NCBI RefSeq assembly: GCF_000336775.1
Contig: NZ_AOLJ01000025.1
Location: 86,268-150,267 of the forward strand
From: Haloferax gibbonsii ATCC 33959
Lineage (GTDB): Archaea; Halobacteriota; Halobacteria; Halobacteriales; Haloferacaceae
Direction: 5' to 3'
DNA length: 64,000 bases
Under the pieces are notes generated by a model. It was given only the letters and a program-made list of their open reading frames with translations. It was not told where the DNA came from and did not search any database. The position numbers and the translations under genes are program-made. Shown here piece by piece: positions 26,657-34,531 of this stretch (the stretch's first letter is position 1; each line of letters begins with the position of its first letter).

Positions 26657-26830
26657 TTACGCCAGCGCCAGCGGGAGGCCGAACACGACGACGAGGCCGA
26701 CGACGAGAACGAGGATACCGGTCGTGACCTGACTCATCGAGAAGTCCTGCATCGGGGAGGTGACGCGGGCGTCCTCGTCCGCGTGGTGGTCGTCGTGTCC
26801 GTGGTCGCCGTGGTCGTGGTCGTCGCTCAT
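26657..26830 (-). CDS. small His/Asp-rich single-helix membrane protein
   Basis: A 57-residue protein: a charged N-terminal half dense in His and Asp (MSDDHDHGDHGHDDHHADED) followed by SPMQDFSMSQVTTG and one membrane helix ending at the C-terminus. The 20 N-terminal residues hold six histidines, which could bind divalent metal, but no family function is known to me. Similar short proteins appear conserved in haloarchaea. The ATG at 26830 is chosen because sequence before it is Arg/Pro-rich noise. It is followed upstream on the same strand by another tiny membrane protein gene. Confidence 0.6.
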   Translation of the reverse strand: MSDDHDHGDHGHDDHHADEDARVTSPMQDFSMSQVTTGILVLVVGLVVVFGLPLALA

Positions 26831-26966
26831 ACGCGGGGCGACGGGTTCGCGGTACAAAAACGCACCTAACCGTCGTCCGCGGACGGCGCGACCGCCGCGG
26901 CCGACGAGTCGGCAGCCAGTCGCGGGAGAACGCCTCGCCGGACGGGGCAGGACCGGAACAGCACGG

Positions 26967-27122
26967 TCAGGTCCGGGACAGATACAGCACGACCACAAAC
27001 GCGAGCGCGAGCGGGAGGAACGGAATCGCGGCGTCGAGCGGGACCAGAAGCGCCACTATCGCGGCCATCACCACGAACTCGACGACCACCAGCAGGCTGA
27101 GTAGCTCGGCTGAATCCACCAT
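26967..27122 (-). CDS. very small two-helix membrane protein
   Basis: A 51-residue reading frame starting MVDSAELLSLLVVVEFVVMA and ending VVVLYLSRT. It contains two hydrophobic helices separated by a short turn with Pro and Asp (LVPLDAAIPFLP). Third codon positions are almost all G or C, as in neighbouring real genes, and the frame fits the gap between hisF and the His-rich protein exactly. I recognise no family. It could be a structural or stress-related micropeptide, or a partner of the neighbouring 57-residue membrane protein. Codon bias and membrane pattern are the only evidence. Confidence 0.5.
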   Translation of the reverse strand: MVDSAELLSLLVVVEFVVMAAIVALLVPLDAAIPFLPLALAFVVVLYLSRT

Positions 27123-27311
27123 CGTTCGGACTGGAATCGCGTCGTGGTTCTCACGGACGGGTCATCAAGGTGGCTCTACCGCGGGGAACGGCGAGGGAAC
27201 CGGCTCAGTCTCGCGGTCACCGGGCGACTCGTCGAGGTGGTCGGAATCCCGCCCACCACCTGCCGTAGTCGAAACGGTGAAACGGCTCTTTCGCCAACGA
27301 TTCGGTAGCGA

Positions 27312-28124
27312 ATGCTCACGAAGCGCATCATCCCCTGTATCGACGTCGACCTCGACGAGGACGGGAACCCGGCCGTCTACACCGGCGTCAACTTCGAGGA
27401 CCTGAAGTACACGGGCGACCCGGTCGAGATGGCCAAACTGTACAACGAGGCGGGCGCGGACGAGTTCGTCTTCCTCGACATCACCGCCTCCGCAGAGGGG
27501 CGCGAGACGATGCTCGACACCGTCTCGAAGGTCGCAGACGAGGTGTTCATCCCGCTGACCGTCGGCGGCGGTATCCGCACCCGCGACGACATCAAAGAGA
27601 CGCTCCGCGCCGGCGCGGACAAGGTCTCTATCAACACCGCGGCGCTCCAGAACCCCGACCTCATCGAGGAGGGCGCGCGCTCCTTCGGCAGCCAGTGCAT
27701 CGTCATCTCGGTGGACGCCCGGCGACGCTACGACGAGGACGGCGAGCACTACGTCGAGGTCGACGGCGAGTCCTGCTGGTTCGAGTGTACGGTCAAAGGC
27801 GGCCGCGAGGGAACCGGCGTCGACGTGGTCGAGTGGGCCCGCGAGGCCGAATCGCGCGGCGCGGGCGAGCTGTTCATCAACTCCATCGACGCCGACGGGA
27901 CGAAAGACGGCTACGACATCCCGCTGACGAAGGCCGTCTGCGACAGCGTCTCGACGCCCGTCATCGCCTCCTCCGGCTGTGGCGGCCCCGAAGACATGTA
28001 CGAGGTCTTCAGCGAGGCCGGCGCGGACGCCGGTCTCGCCGCCTCCATCTTCCACTTCGACGAGTACACCATTCGGGACGTCAAGGAGTACCTCGACGAG
28101 CGCGACGTGCCGGTGCGACTGTAA
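27312..28124 (+). CDS. hisF: imidazole glycerol phosphate synthase cyclase subunit
   Basis: Histidine biosynthesis: with ammonia from HisH, it converts PRFAR to imidazole glycerol phosphate and AICAR. The 270-residue beta/alpha barrel carries catalytic Asp11 (RIIPCIDVD) and Asp at about residue 136 ([10 protein letters not shown]), plus the phosphate-binding [12 protein letters not shown] and the C-terminal [14 protein letters not shown]. The insertion around [13 protein letters not shown] is slightly longer than in bacteria, with added acidic residues typical of haloarchaea. hisH is not adjacent. The ATG is unambiguous. Confidence 0.97.
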   Translation: MLTKRIIPCIDVDLDEDGNPAVYTGVNFEDLKYTGDPVEMAKLYNEAGADEFVFLDITASAEGRETMLDTVSKVADEVFIPLTVGGGIRTRDDIKETLRAGADKVSINTAALQNPDLIEEGARSFGSQCIVISVDARRRYDEDGEHYVEVDGESCWFECTVKGGREGTGVDVVEWAREAESRGAGELFINSIDADGTKDGYDIPLTKAVCDSVSTPVIASSGCGGPEDMYEVFSEAGADAGLAASIFHFDEYTIRDVKEYLDERDVPVRL

Positions 28125-28203
28125 GCGTCCGCGTCCCTTCTCCGACACTCTTCGTCTCTCTTCGCTCTTCTTCGTCCCTCTTTCCGCGCCCGCCGCCGGC
28201 CCC

Positions 28204-28243
28204 GCCCGCCACTGACCCTGCCCGCCACCGACCCTGCCCGCCG
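28204..28243 (+). repeat. 16-bp tandem repeat, about 2.5 copies
   Basis: The unit GCCCGCCACYGACCCT occurs at 28204-28219 and 28220-28235, with a partial third copy to 28243. It lies downstream of hisF in a C-rich intergenic stretch with no coding potential. Confidence 0.75.
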
Positions 28244-28308
28244 GTCGTGCGCCCCCCGCACAGTCGGAACTAATCTTAACCCGCTCGCGCGCCGTATCTC
28301 GACCCGAG

Positions 28309-28869
28309 ATGACCGACGACGCGTGGCTCGACGCCCTCCGAACGCACCGCGAAGAGAAGGACCGCTATCTCGCCGCGGACCGAAACTCGCCGATTCCGCC
28401 GGACCAGCGGGAGTTCTTCGACGGCCTCGACTACTTCGACCCCGACCCCGCCCTCCGGTTCGAACTCGAACTCCGGGCGTACGACGACCCCGAGCGCATC
28501 ACCATCGGCACCTCGACCGACGGCGAGCGCGAGTACCTCGCGTGGGGGCGCTTCGAGTTCGAGGTCGACGGAGAGGCATACTCCCTCGACGCCTATCGCG
28601 CCGACGCCGACGAGGACCGCCTGTGGGTTCCCTTCCGCGACGAGACGAACACCGAGGAGACCTACGGGGCCGGCCGCTACCTCGACCTCGAAGCCGCGGA
28701 CCGGACCGACGACGGTCGGTGGGTCGTCGACTTCAACGACGCGTACAACCCGTTTTGCGCCTACTCGCCGCGCTACGAGTGTCCGCTCGTCCCGATGGAG
28801 AACTGGCTCGAAGTCCGTATCGAAGCCGGCGAGAAGGACTACGAGGGACCGGGCGGCGGAGACGAGTAA
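28309..28869 (+). CDS. DUF1684 domain protein
   Basis: A 186-residue soluble acidic protein of the DUF1684 family. Family landmarks are visible: an N-terminal helix with RTHREEKDRYL, then FFDGLDYFDPDP, the central GRFEFEVDGEAYSLDAYR, and the diagnostic C-terminal block NDAYNPFCAYSPRYECPLVP followed by ENWLEVRIEAGEKDY. The conserved cysteines and tyrosines of this block suggest a binding site, but no reaction has been assigned that I know of. CTTAACC about 30 bp upstream may be its TATA element. It is convergent with rpoL. Confidence 0.9.
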   Translation: MTDDAWLDALRTHREEKDRYLAADRNSPIPPDQREFFDGLDYFDPDPALRFELELRAYDDPERITIGTSTDGEREYLAWGRFEFEVDGEAYSLDAYRADADEDRLWVPFRDETNTEETYGAGRYLDLEAADRTDDGRWVVDFNDAYNPFCAYSPRYECPLVPMENWLEVRIEAGEKDYEGPGGGDE

Positions 28870-28920
28870 CCGAGAAACGCGCCGCTCACGGTCGGAGCGA
28901 AACGAGAGAGAACCCGCAGA

Positions 28921-29211
28921 TTACGCGTCGATACCGGCGCGGTAGGCGTCGGTGAAGTCGTCGGCGGTGCGCTGGACGCCGCGGGCGGCCTCCGCGAGCG
29001 CGTCGAGGGGGTCGACGCCGGGCTCCGTCTTGATGGAGAGGACGGGGTCCGTCTGTCCGCCGGACTGCTCGGGGTTCACGTCGTAGGTCGCGGCCGTGAC
29101 GGTGTCGGTCTGGAGGAGTTCGCCCTTCAGGACGTTCATGAAGGTGTGGTCCTCGCCGCCGATTTCGATGCGGAGTTCCTCGTCGGTCTTGTCGATGACC
29201 CGCAGTTCCAT
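28921..29211 (-). CDS. rpoL: DNA-directed RNA polymerase subunit L (Rpo11)
   Basis: A 96-residue archaeal Rpo11/RPB11-type assembly subunit, which pairs with RpoD to form the alpha-like platform of RNA polymerase. The sequence fits the family: [17 protein letters not shown], then [15 protein letters not shown] (the conserved ExHTxxNxLxxxLL block), and a long C-terminal helix. The C-terminal stretch [20 protein letters not shown] matches the dimerisation helix. Its likely TATA element overlaps the stop codon of the upstream gene. Confidence 0.96.
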   Translation of the reverse strand: MELRVIDKTDEELRIEIGGEDHTFMNVLKGELLQTDTVTAATYDVNPEQSGGQTDPVLSIKTEPGVDPLDALAEAARGVQRTADDFTDAYRAGIDA

Positions 29212-29235
29212 GGCTCTCCGTTCCCTCCAGCGGCG

Positions 29236-29241
29236 TTTTAA
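29236..29241 (-). promoter_or_regulatory. TATA-like element for rpoL, overlapping the upstream stop codon
   Basis: TTAAAA on the minus strand, 25-30 bases before the rpoL ATG. The TAA stop of the upstream metallo-hydrolase gene (29240-29238) lies inside it. Confidence 0.45.
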
Positions 29242-30230
29242 CGTTTCGTCTCGGGGACCGCGACCAGTTCGTCGAAGTCCGGGTCCGCGTCGAGGAGTTC
29301 GTACCGCCCGTCGCCGTCTGGGGCCGCGACGACGCCCTCGGCGACGAGGTGGTCCAAGTGGGCGAACGCCTCGCCGGGGCCGTGGAGGATGTGGATGGCC
29401 GAGAGGTCGCCGAACAGGCGCGCGCTCACGGTCCACGCGTCGGCCGGGCCGTGTTCGTCGAGGACCGAGACGACGCGCTCGGTGCGCTCGCGGTGGTGCT
29501 CGGCGATGACGCGCGCCCGGCCGGCGGGGTCGTCGATGGGGTCGCGGTGGCCGGGCCACGCCCGCGCGAAGTCGAGGTCGACGAGGCGCGCGAGGCTGTC
29601 GAGGTAGGTTTCGAGCGGGCGGTCGACCCGGAGGTCCGCGCCGCCGACGTTCGGGGTGTACTTCGGGAGAATCGCGTCGCCGACGAACGCCTCGCGGCCG
29701 CGCTCGCCGTCGAAGGCGAAGGCGCTCAGCCCCGCGGCGTGGCCGGGGAGGTGGACGACTTCGAGGTCGCCGTCGCCGGCGGCGATGCGGTCGCCGTCCT
29801 CGACGGGCGTCACGTCGACCCGGTCGCCTCGGAGGTCGTCGTGGCCGTCGAGGAACGCGGTCACTTCGGCGAGCGGTTCCTCGGGAATACGCCACTCCCC
29901 GAAGCGGCGCTCGCGAATCTCGCGCTCGGCCGCGATGGCGTCTGGGTCGCCCGCGACGATGCCCGCGTCGTCGGCGTGGACGTACACCGGCGCGCCGCTT
30001 TCGGCCTGCAGTTCGCCCGCGAGACCGGCGTGGTCGGCGTGCCAGTGGGTGAGGACGATTGCTTCGAGGTCGGCGACCCCGTAGCCGGCCGCGTCGAGTC
30101 CCTCGCGGAGGTCTCGGCGAACCGAGTCGGTCGCGACGCCGGCGTCGACCAGCGTCGGCCGGTCGCCGGGGAGGAGGTAGGCGTTGTTCAAGCCCTCGAA
30201 GACGGTGTTACCCAGCCGTATCCGTTCCAT
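29238..30230 (-). CDS. metallo-beta-lactamase-fold hydrolase with C-terminal winged helix (LACTB2-like)
   Basis: A 330-residue protein starting at ATG 30230 ([20 protein letters not shown]). It has the MBL metal motif THWHADHAG (near residues 59-67), a second-site His in HLPGHAAG, and Asp in [10 protein letters not shown], so a dinuclear zinc site is expected. The last 80 residues, with a helix-turn-strand pattern and [12 protein letters not shown], resemble the winged helix found at the end of LACTB2-type proteins. Substrates in this family include RNA and thioesters; none can be assigned. The reading frame is open further upstream but not protein-like. Confidence 0.85.
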   Translation of the reverse strand: MERIRLGNTVFEGLNNAYLLPGDRPTLVDAGVATDSVRRDLREGLDAAGYGVADLEAIVLTHWHADHAGLAGELQAESGAPVYVHADDAGIVAGDPDAIAAEREIRERRFGEWRIPEEPLAEVTAFLDGHDDLRGDRVDVTPVEDGDRIAAGDGDLEVVHLPGHAAGLSAFAFDGERGREAFVGDAILPKYTPNVGGADLRVDRPLETYLDSLARLVDLDFARAWPGHRDPIDDPAGRARVIAEHHRERTERVVSVLDEHGPADAWTVSARLFGDLSAIHILHGPGEAFAHLDHLVAEGVVAAPDGDGRYELLDADPDFDELVAVPETKR

Positions 30231-30397
30231 GCGGCCACCTGGCCGTCGAGCTTCATGATTATTCCGAATGGTCTTGGCGGCCCCAGCGTCCCGCGGTTTG
30301 TCGGGAGGTCGCCGTCGACCGGTCCGTTGACGGCCCGGCTTGCCGACCGAACGCCCGGTACATTCAAAAGCCGGCGTTGCATCGAATCGCACGTCGA

Positions 30398-31549
30398 ATG
30401 CCGGTGGACTTCTACGAACTCCTCGGGGTCGAACGCGACGCCGAGACGGCGGAGATAAAGCAGGCCTTTCGTCAGCGCGCTCGGGAGTACCACCCCGACG
30501 TCAACGACGACGAGCGAGCGACCGCGCAGTTCACCGTCGTCCGGAAGGCCTACGAAGTCCTCACCGACGACGCCGAGCGCGCCGACTACGACCGGATGGG
30601 TCACGGGACGTACGTCGAGAAGCGCCTCGACGGTCTGACGAAGTTCAAATACCCCGGGAAAGCCGGAGAGGACGGCGGTTCCGGCGGGTCGAACGCCGGC
30701 GACCGGTCGACTTCGAGTCGGTCGTCGGGGCGGTCGTCTTCGTCCACAACATCGTCTTCGTCCTCGTCGTCCTCGTCGCGGTCCACTTCTTCGTCGTCCC
30801 GGTCGTCGTCCTCCCGACGGTCGAGTTCCGGACGCGCGTCGTCTTCGTCCTCGACCGCGAGTTCGTCGCGGTCGAATCGGACGAGTCGCTCGCGCACCTC
30901 GGGGTCGGCTTCCTCGTCGTCCTCGTCGCGGTCCACGGGCTCCACACAGTCGACCACCGCGGGCGGGTCCTCGCGCACCCGCGCCCGAAACTCGCAGTCC
31001 GGTCGGACGGGGACGACCGGCCGGTTCGAACGCGAGCGCGGCGGGTCCGAGTCGGCGGCCGCGACCGCGTCCGGGTCGACGAACCCGCTTTGGTACGGGT
31101 GGGGCGTCTCGCTCCTCGCGCTCCTCGCGTACCTCGGCGGCTTCGCGTGGCACCTCGCGGGCGACGGCGCGGGATTCGTGACCGCGCTCGCGTCGCTCGA
31201 CACCGCCGCGCCCGCCGCTGGACTCCTCGCGTCGTCGCCGCTGTCGCTGCCGAGCCTCGCGGCCCTGCAAGCCGCGGCCTCGACGTCGACGCCGACGGTG
31301 CTCGTCTTCCCGGTCGCGGCGGCGCTGCTCGCCGTCTCGCTCGCCGCTGTCATCGCTCGGTTCGGCCACGCGTGGACCACGTGGTTCTACGCGCTCGCGG
31401 CGACCGTGCCGCTGGCGCTCGTGGCGGCCGGCGCGGTCGGCGTCGGGCGACCCGTCGCGGTCGACCTCCTCGGGTTCGTCGTCTGTCCGCTCCTCGGAGC
31501 CGGCGGATTCGTCGTCGACGCGGGTCGGTATCTCTTCGCCTCGCGGTAA
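30398..31549 (+). CDS. DnaJ-domain membrane protein with Ser-rich linker
   Basis: A 383-residue protein. Residues 1-68 are a J domain (FYELLGVERDAETAEIKQAF, HPD motif in YHPDVND, then YDRMG), able in principle to stimulate an Hsp70 ATPase. Residues about 95-210 are a low-complexity linker dominated by Ser with Arg and Thr. From about residue 230, three or four membrane helices follow (beginning PLWYGWGVSLLALLAYLGG). It is a basic/neutral, Ser-rich protein in an acidic proteome. I think it is a membrane-anchored J protein of a haloarchaeal family. The Ser codons make one shifted frame look like a Val-rich membrane protein; I treat that as an artefact. Confidence 0.82.
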   Translation: MPVDFYELLGVERDAETAEIKQAFRQRAREYHPDVNDDERATAQFTVVRKAYEVLTDDAERADYDRMGHGTYVEKRLDGLTKFKYPGKAGEDGGSGGSNAGDRSTSSRSSGRSSSSTTSSSSSSSSSRSTSSSSRSSSSRRSSSGRASSSSSTASSSRSNRTSRSRTSGSASSSSSSRSTGSTQSTTAGGSSRTRARNSQSGRTGTTGRFERERGGSESAAATASGSTNPLWYGWGVSLLALLAYLGGFAWHLAGDGAGFVTALASLDTAAPAAGLLASSPLSLPSLAALQAAASTSTPTVLVFPVAAALLAVSLAAVIARFGHAWTTWFYALAATVPLALVAAGAVGVGRPVAVDLLGFVVCPLLGAGGFVVDAGRYLFASR

Positions 31550-31611
31550 CGTCTCGAACCGCGGCGTCGCCGTCGCCCACGATTTTTGTCGTTCGCGTCC
31601 GACGGTTCGGT

Positions 31612-32286
31612 ATGGCCATCCCGACCGACTCGGTCCGGCGGTTCCGACTCCGCGGCGTGAACGCGTACCTCGTCTCCGACGGCTCGGAGACGGTGCTCGT
31701 CGACGCCGGGACGCCGCGGGACCGCGGCCGACTCCTCCGCGGTCTCGCCCGCGTGGACCTCGACCCCGGCGCTATCGACCGGGTGCTCGTGACCCACTTC
31801 GACCTCGACCACGTCGGGACGCTCGCCTCGCTCAGCCTCCGCGACGACGTGCCGATTCACCTCGCCGAGCCGGACGCCTCGCACCTGACCGGCGCGTCGA
31901 AGCCGTCGCTCCGGTCGGCGAAGGGCGCGGCGCAGCGCGTGCTCACGTCGTTTCTCGACCGACCGACGAACCCCGTGGAGGTCGTCCGCGACGGCGACGA
32001 GCTCGGCGGCTTCGTCGCGTATCGGACGCCCGGACACACTCCCGGTCACACCGCGTTCGTCCACGAGGACCACGGCGTCGCGTTCGTCGGCGACATGGTC
32101 CGCGAGTCGAACGGGAGCCTCGGGCTGTTGCCGGGGGTACTCGCGACCGACGCCGCGGAGAACAGGCGGAGCGTCCGCGAGTTCGTGGCACGCTGTCCGC
32201 CGGTCGACGTGGTCGCCATGGGACACGGCGAACCGGTCACGGCGTACGGATACGGCGCGCTGAAGCGACTCGCGGACAGGCTCTAA
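31612..32286 (+). CDS. metallo-beta-lactamase-fold hydrolase
   Basis: A 224-residue compact MBL protein. Metal-binding motifs: VTHFDLDHVGT (the first His-x-His is HFD here, so the HxHxDH motif is HFDLDH, with Asp replacing the second His), PGHTPGHTAF, and FVGDMV with the bridging Asp, then MGHGEPV. The HxDxDH variant occurs in some glyoxalase II-like members, so a metal site is still likely. The substrate is unknown. It lies 63 bp after the DnaJ gene in the same direction and may be cotranscribed. Confidence 0.82.
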   Translation: MAIPTDSVRRFRLRGVNAYLVSDGSETVLVDAGTPRDRGRLLRGLARVDLDPGAIDRVLVTHFDLDHVGTLASLSLRDDVPIHLAEPDASHLTGASKPSLRSAKGAAQRVLTSFLDRPTNPVEVVRDGDELGGFVAYRTPGHTPGHTAFVHEDHGVAFVGDMVRESNGSLGLLPGVLATDAAENRRSVREFVARCPPVDVVAMGHGEPVTAYGYGALKRLADRL

Positions 32287-32370
32287 TCCGACAGCGACCG
32301 CTCTCGGGAGGTATTACGCGGTCGCGTGACGGCGAGAAACCGAGCTGTCGCTCGCGTCTGAGTTAAGAGC

Positions 32371-32480
32371 GGGGACCGCGGCCGAGCGCAGGTCCCCGGA
32401 CTGACCAAGCCACTGTGAGGAGCACCAGTCTCACAGCTGCCTGACGCGCCCGGCGGAAGTGAATCGAACCACGCGCGTCA
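32371..32480 (+). ncRNA. candidate structured non-coding RNA with three perfect hairpins
   Basis: In a 411-bp gap, three perfect stems follow each other within 110 bases: GGGGACC/GGTCCCC (32371-32377 with 32391-32397), CTGTGAG/CTCACAG (32413-32419 with 32430-32436) and TGACGCGC/GCGCGTCA (32442-32449 with 32473-32480). The sequence ACA follows the last stem at once, which recalls H/ACA guide RNAs, and CTGA boxes occur at 32401 and 32441. Only the hairpins are seen directly. I do not recognise the RNA, the strand is uncertain because hairpins are symmetric, and a rho-like or regulatory role is not shown. Confidence 0.4.
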
Positions 32481-32484
32481 ACAC

Positions 32485-32680
32485 CACGTTGGACACTAGT
32501 TGTAAAAAGTCCTTTGTTATCGCCAATTAGAACCACGCCCTCCAGAACGACTGGATAAATATGCTCTTATGTGAGTCATATAGCCGCATCAACTGAACAT
32601 ATCGTAACCTTCATGGTTGTTACTGGACGAACGAACGGCAGAATCGTGAAGAATCTATCGAATCCGCGGACGACGGTCGA
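32485..32680. other. AT-rich non-coding island
   Basis: This stretch between the candidate RNA and the uracil-DNA glycosylase gene is visibly much poorer in GC than the rest of the window (for example TTGTAAAAAGTCC and GGATAAATATGC). I see no reading frame with haloarchaeal codon use. It may hold promoters in both directions or be a remnant of foreign DNA. Confidence 0.6.
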
Positions 32681-32697
32681 ATACGGCGGAAAATACG

Positions 32698-33324
32698 CTA
32701 TCTGACCAGGTACGGGTCCGCTCCGGGCATGAAGCGACCGAGGTCTGACTCGCGGCGGAAGTCGGTCGACTGGAGCTCCAGCAGGCCGGCGACGAGTTCG
32801 TCGTGGTCGCCGTCGTCCCACTCGTCGGGGTCCTTGATGGGCAACACGAGAAAGCCGCTCCCGCGGAGTTCTTTCCCGTGGAGCGTCTCCATGTCGACGT
32901 CGGTCTTCCAGCCGACGGACGTGTAGTTGTTCAGGACGTGCTTCGTCGCCACCGCGCCGACCGGCAGGAGGACGTGGGCGGCGATGGCGCGGAGTTCCGC
33001 GTCGAAAAAGCGCTCCATGTCGGTGTAGTCGGCCGCCGACGGCGTCCCGTCCGGCACGCACATATGCAGATACGAGAAGAACGTGCGGTTCACCGTCGGT
33101 TCGTCGCCCGCCTCGACCAGCAACTCGCCGTCTTCGAGCGCCGGGAACAGTCTGTCGCCCGCATCCCCCGAAAAGGGGATACCGGTCTCGATGCCCCCGT
33201 GGACGCCGGGGTGGTCGCCGATGACGTGGAAGTCGGCGTTGGCGTCGCCGTAGCCGGGGACGTACCGGTCACACGACGGTCGCATGTCGAACGGGTTTCT
33301 CGTGCGGTCGGTTACGTTTCTCAC
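32698..33324 (-). CDS. uracil-DNA glycosylase superfamily protein
   Basis: A 208-residue protein with a UDG-fold signature: FHVIGDHPGVHGGIETGIPF, fitting the motif-1 pattern of family 4/5-like glycosylases, and then NRTFFSYLHMC and PIKDPDEWDD. The conserved Asp/Asn catalytic position of motif 1 is not obvious (GDHPGVHG), so activity on uracil is inferred from the fold only. Four cysteines for a [4Fe-4S] cluster are not evident. GTG start at 33324, with TTTACC on the minus strand about 25 bases upstream. It could act in base-excision repair. Confidence 0.72.
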   Translation of the reverse strand: MRNVTDRTRNPFDMRPSCDRYVPGYGDANADFHVIGDHPGVHGGIETGIPFSGDAGDRLFPALEDGELLVEAGDEPTVNRTFFSYLHMCVPDGTPSAADYTDMERFFDAELRAIAAHVLLPVGAVATKHVLNNYTSVGWKTDVDMETLHGKELRGSGFLVLPIKDPDEWDDGDHDELVAGLLELQSTDFRRESDLGRFMPGADPYLVR

Positions 33325-33346
33325 GGTACTCTCTGTGGGAGCGGTC

Positions 33347-33352
33347 GGTAAA
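33347..33352 (-). promoter_or_regulatory. TATA-like element for the UDG-like gene
   Basis: TTTACC on the minus strand, 23-28 bases before the GTG start, supporting that start and a leaderless transcript. Confidence 0.4.
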
Positions 33353-33448
33353 GAAGACGTGGTTCGCCCCGATATCGTACACGAACGAGCGTGAGGGACG
33401 CGTCGAGAGAGAACGTCGTCCGCGCGGTCGCCCCGCCGAGGGCCTCGG

Positions 33449-33922
33449 TCAGAGTTCGACGCCCGAGGGGATGAGGCTCTGGCTCCGCAGGAGCGTCCCG
33501 TCGCCGTCGTAGACGAGGAACGTCGATTTCTCGAAGGTCTCGAAGTGGTCGCCCTCGATGGCCACGTCGACGCGGTAGCGGCCCTCGTCGTCGCCCGCGG
33601 CGCGCCCGTACTCGCGGGCCGCGCGGATGAAGTCCAACACGTCGTCGGCGCGGGCGTTGAGTTCGAGGACGTAGTCGCCGGTGAGTCGGTCCGTCACGCT
33701 CACGACGCCTCGGGCGTCGGAGTCGTCGACGGAGTCTTGCAGCCGAAAGGAGACGTCCAGTTCCTCCGCGGCGAGCACGTCGCCGCTGGTCGAGAGGAAC
33801 CGCGACCGGAGCTCCTCGGCCGGGCCGTAGAAGTCGATAGATACCGTCGGTTGGCGAGGGTCGCCGTCGTCCTCGTACCAATCGACATCGCGGACATCGA
33901 GTTCGAAGTAGTCACGCCGCAT
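33449..33922 (-). CDS. conserved haloarchaeal protein, possibly DUF5793
   Basis: A 157-residue acidic soluble protein opening MRRDYFELDVRDVDWYEDD, with a middle beta-rich section (TVSIDFYGPAEELRSRFL) and a C-terminal stretch VDVAIEGDHFETFEKSTFLV. The pattern resembles haloarchaeal proteins grouped as DUF5793, an assignment I hold loosely. No catalytic residues stand out. It is divergent from the cupin gene. Near 33950 the minus strand has GTTAATAGG, a possible TATA element about 30 bp before the ATG. Confidence 0.65.
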   Translation of the reverse strand: MRRDYFELDVRDVDWYEDDGDPRQPTVSIDFYGPAEELRSRFLSTSGDVLAAEELDVSFRLQDSVDDSDARGVVSVTDRLTGDYVLELNARADDVLDFIRAAREYGRAAGDDEGRYRVDVAIEGDHFETFEKSTFLVYDGDGTLLRSQSLIPSGVEL

Positions 33923-34062
33923 TCCGTACTGTCGATTGTACTGCGCGGCCTATTAACGTGACGCCGCCGGACCCTCGTTCCGACGCCGAAACCGGCCGAT
34001 TACGCCGGTTCGACGCGCTCTCGACGCAACGGTTATCGGCCGCCGCCGCGAGCGGACCGTAT

Positions 34063-34431
34063 ATGGAACCCGTCAACCTCGACGAGAGCTTCGCGTCGTT
34101 CGACGAGACGTGGGCCCCGAGAATCGCCGCGGAGCTGAACGACTACGCGGTGAAGGTCGCGAAACTCGACGGCGAGTTCGTCTGGCACGCCCACGACGAG
34201 ACCGACGAGCTGTTCCTCGTCCGCGACGGGCGGCTTCGAATCGAGTTCCGCGACCGCGACGACGCGGTACTCGGGTCGGGCGACCTCCTCGTGGTCCCCC
34301 GCGGCGTCGAACACCGGCCCGTGGCGCTCGAACCGACCGAGGTCCTCCTCGTCGAGCCGACCGAGACGCTCAACACCGGCGACGCCGAGGCGAGCGACCT
34401 GACTCACGGCGACCCCGAACGGCTCTCCTGA
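34063..34431 (+). CDS. cupin-domain protein
   Basis: A 122-residue single-cupin protein. The first cupin motif reads WHAHDETDELFLVRDGRLRI: His-x-His, then Glu and Gly in the expected order. The second reads GDLLVVPRGVEHRP with its His. The four metal ligands (two His, Glu, His) are therefore present. Small cupins act as metal-dependent enzymes or sugar/ligand-binding proteins; the ligand is unknown. I chose ATG 34063 (MEPVNLDESF) because the preceding frame is Ala-rich and unlike protein. Confidence 0.85.
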   Translation: MEPVNLDESFASFDETWAPRIAAELNDYAVKVAKLDGEFVWHAHDETDELFLVRDGRLRIEFRDRDDAVLGSGDLLVVPRGVEHRPVALEPTEVLLVEPTETLNTGDAEASDLTHGDPERLS

Positions 34432-34501
34432 GGGGTGGCCGGGCGTGTTCGTTCCCGACCGCGGCCCCGTCGTCTCGTCGGCCCGCCCCTACTGTCGGTA
34501 G

Positions 34502-34509
34502 TTTTTACC
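34502..34509 (+). promoter_or_regulatory. TATA-like element for the small membrane protein gene
   Basis: TTTTTACC located 23-30 bases before the ATG at 34532, consistent with a leaderless transcript. Confidence 0.4.
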
Positions 34510-34531
34510 TGTCAGCCCGTGCGATTGTCCT

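Noticed and set aside
30690..31020. A Val-rich hydrophobic open frame (with motifs like VVFVHNIVFVLVVLVAVHFF) shifted relative to the DnaJ frame, looking like a membrane protein or evidence of a frameshift.
   Set aside because: TCG/TCC serine codons read in that shift automatically give GTC/TTC/CTC codons with C at the third position, so both hydrophobicity and apparent codon bias are by-products. The J domain and the C-terminal membrane domain share one continuous frame.
32455..32475. Minus-strand GGTTCGATTC resembling a tRNA T-loop, suggesting a tRNA.
   Set aside because: The flanking bases do not form a 5-bp T stem, and no matching acceptor, D or anticodon arm can be found. The stretch lies inside the hairpin of the RNA candidate.
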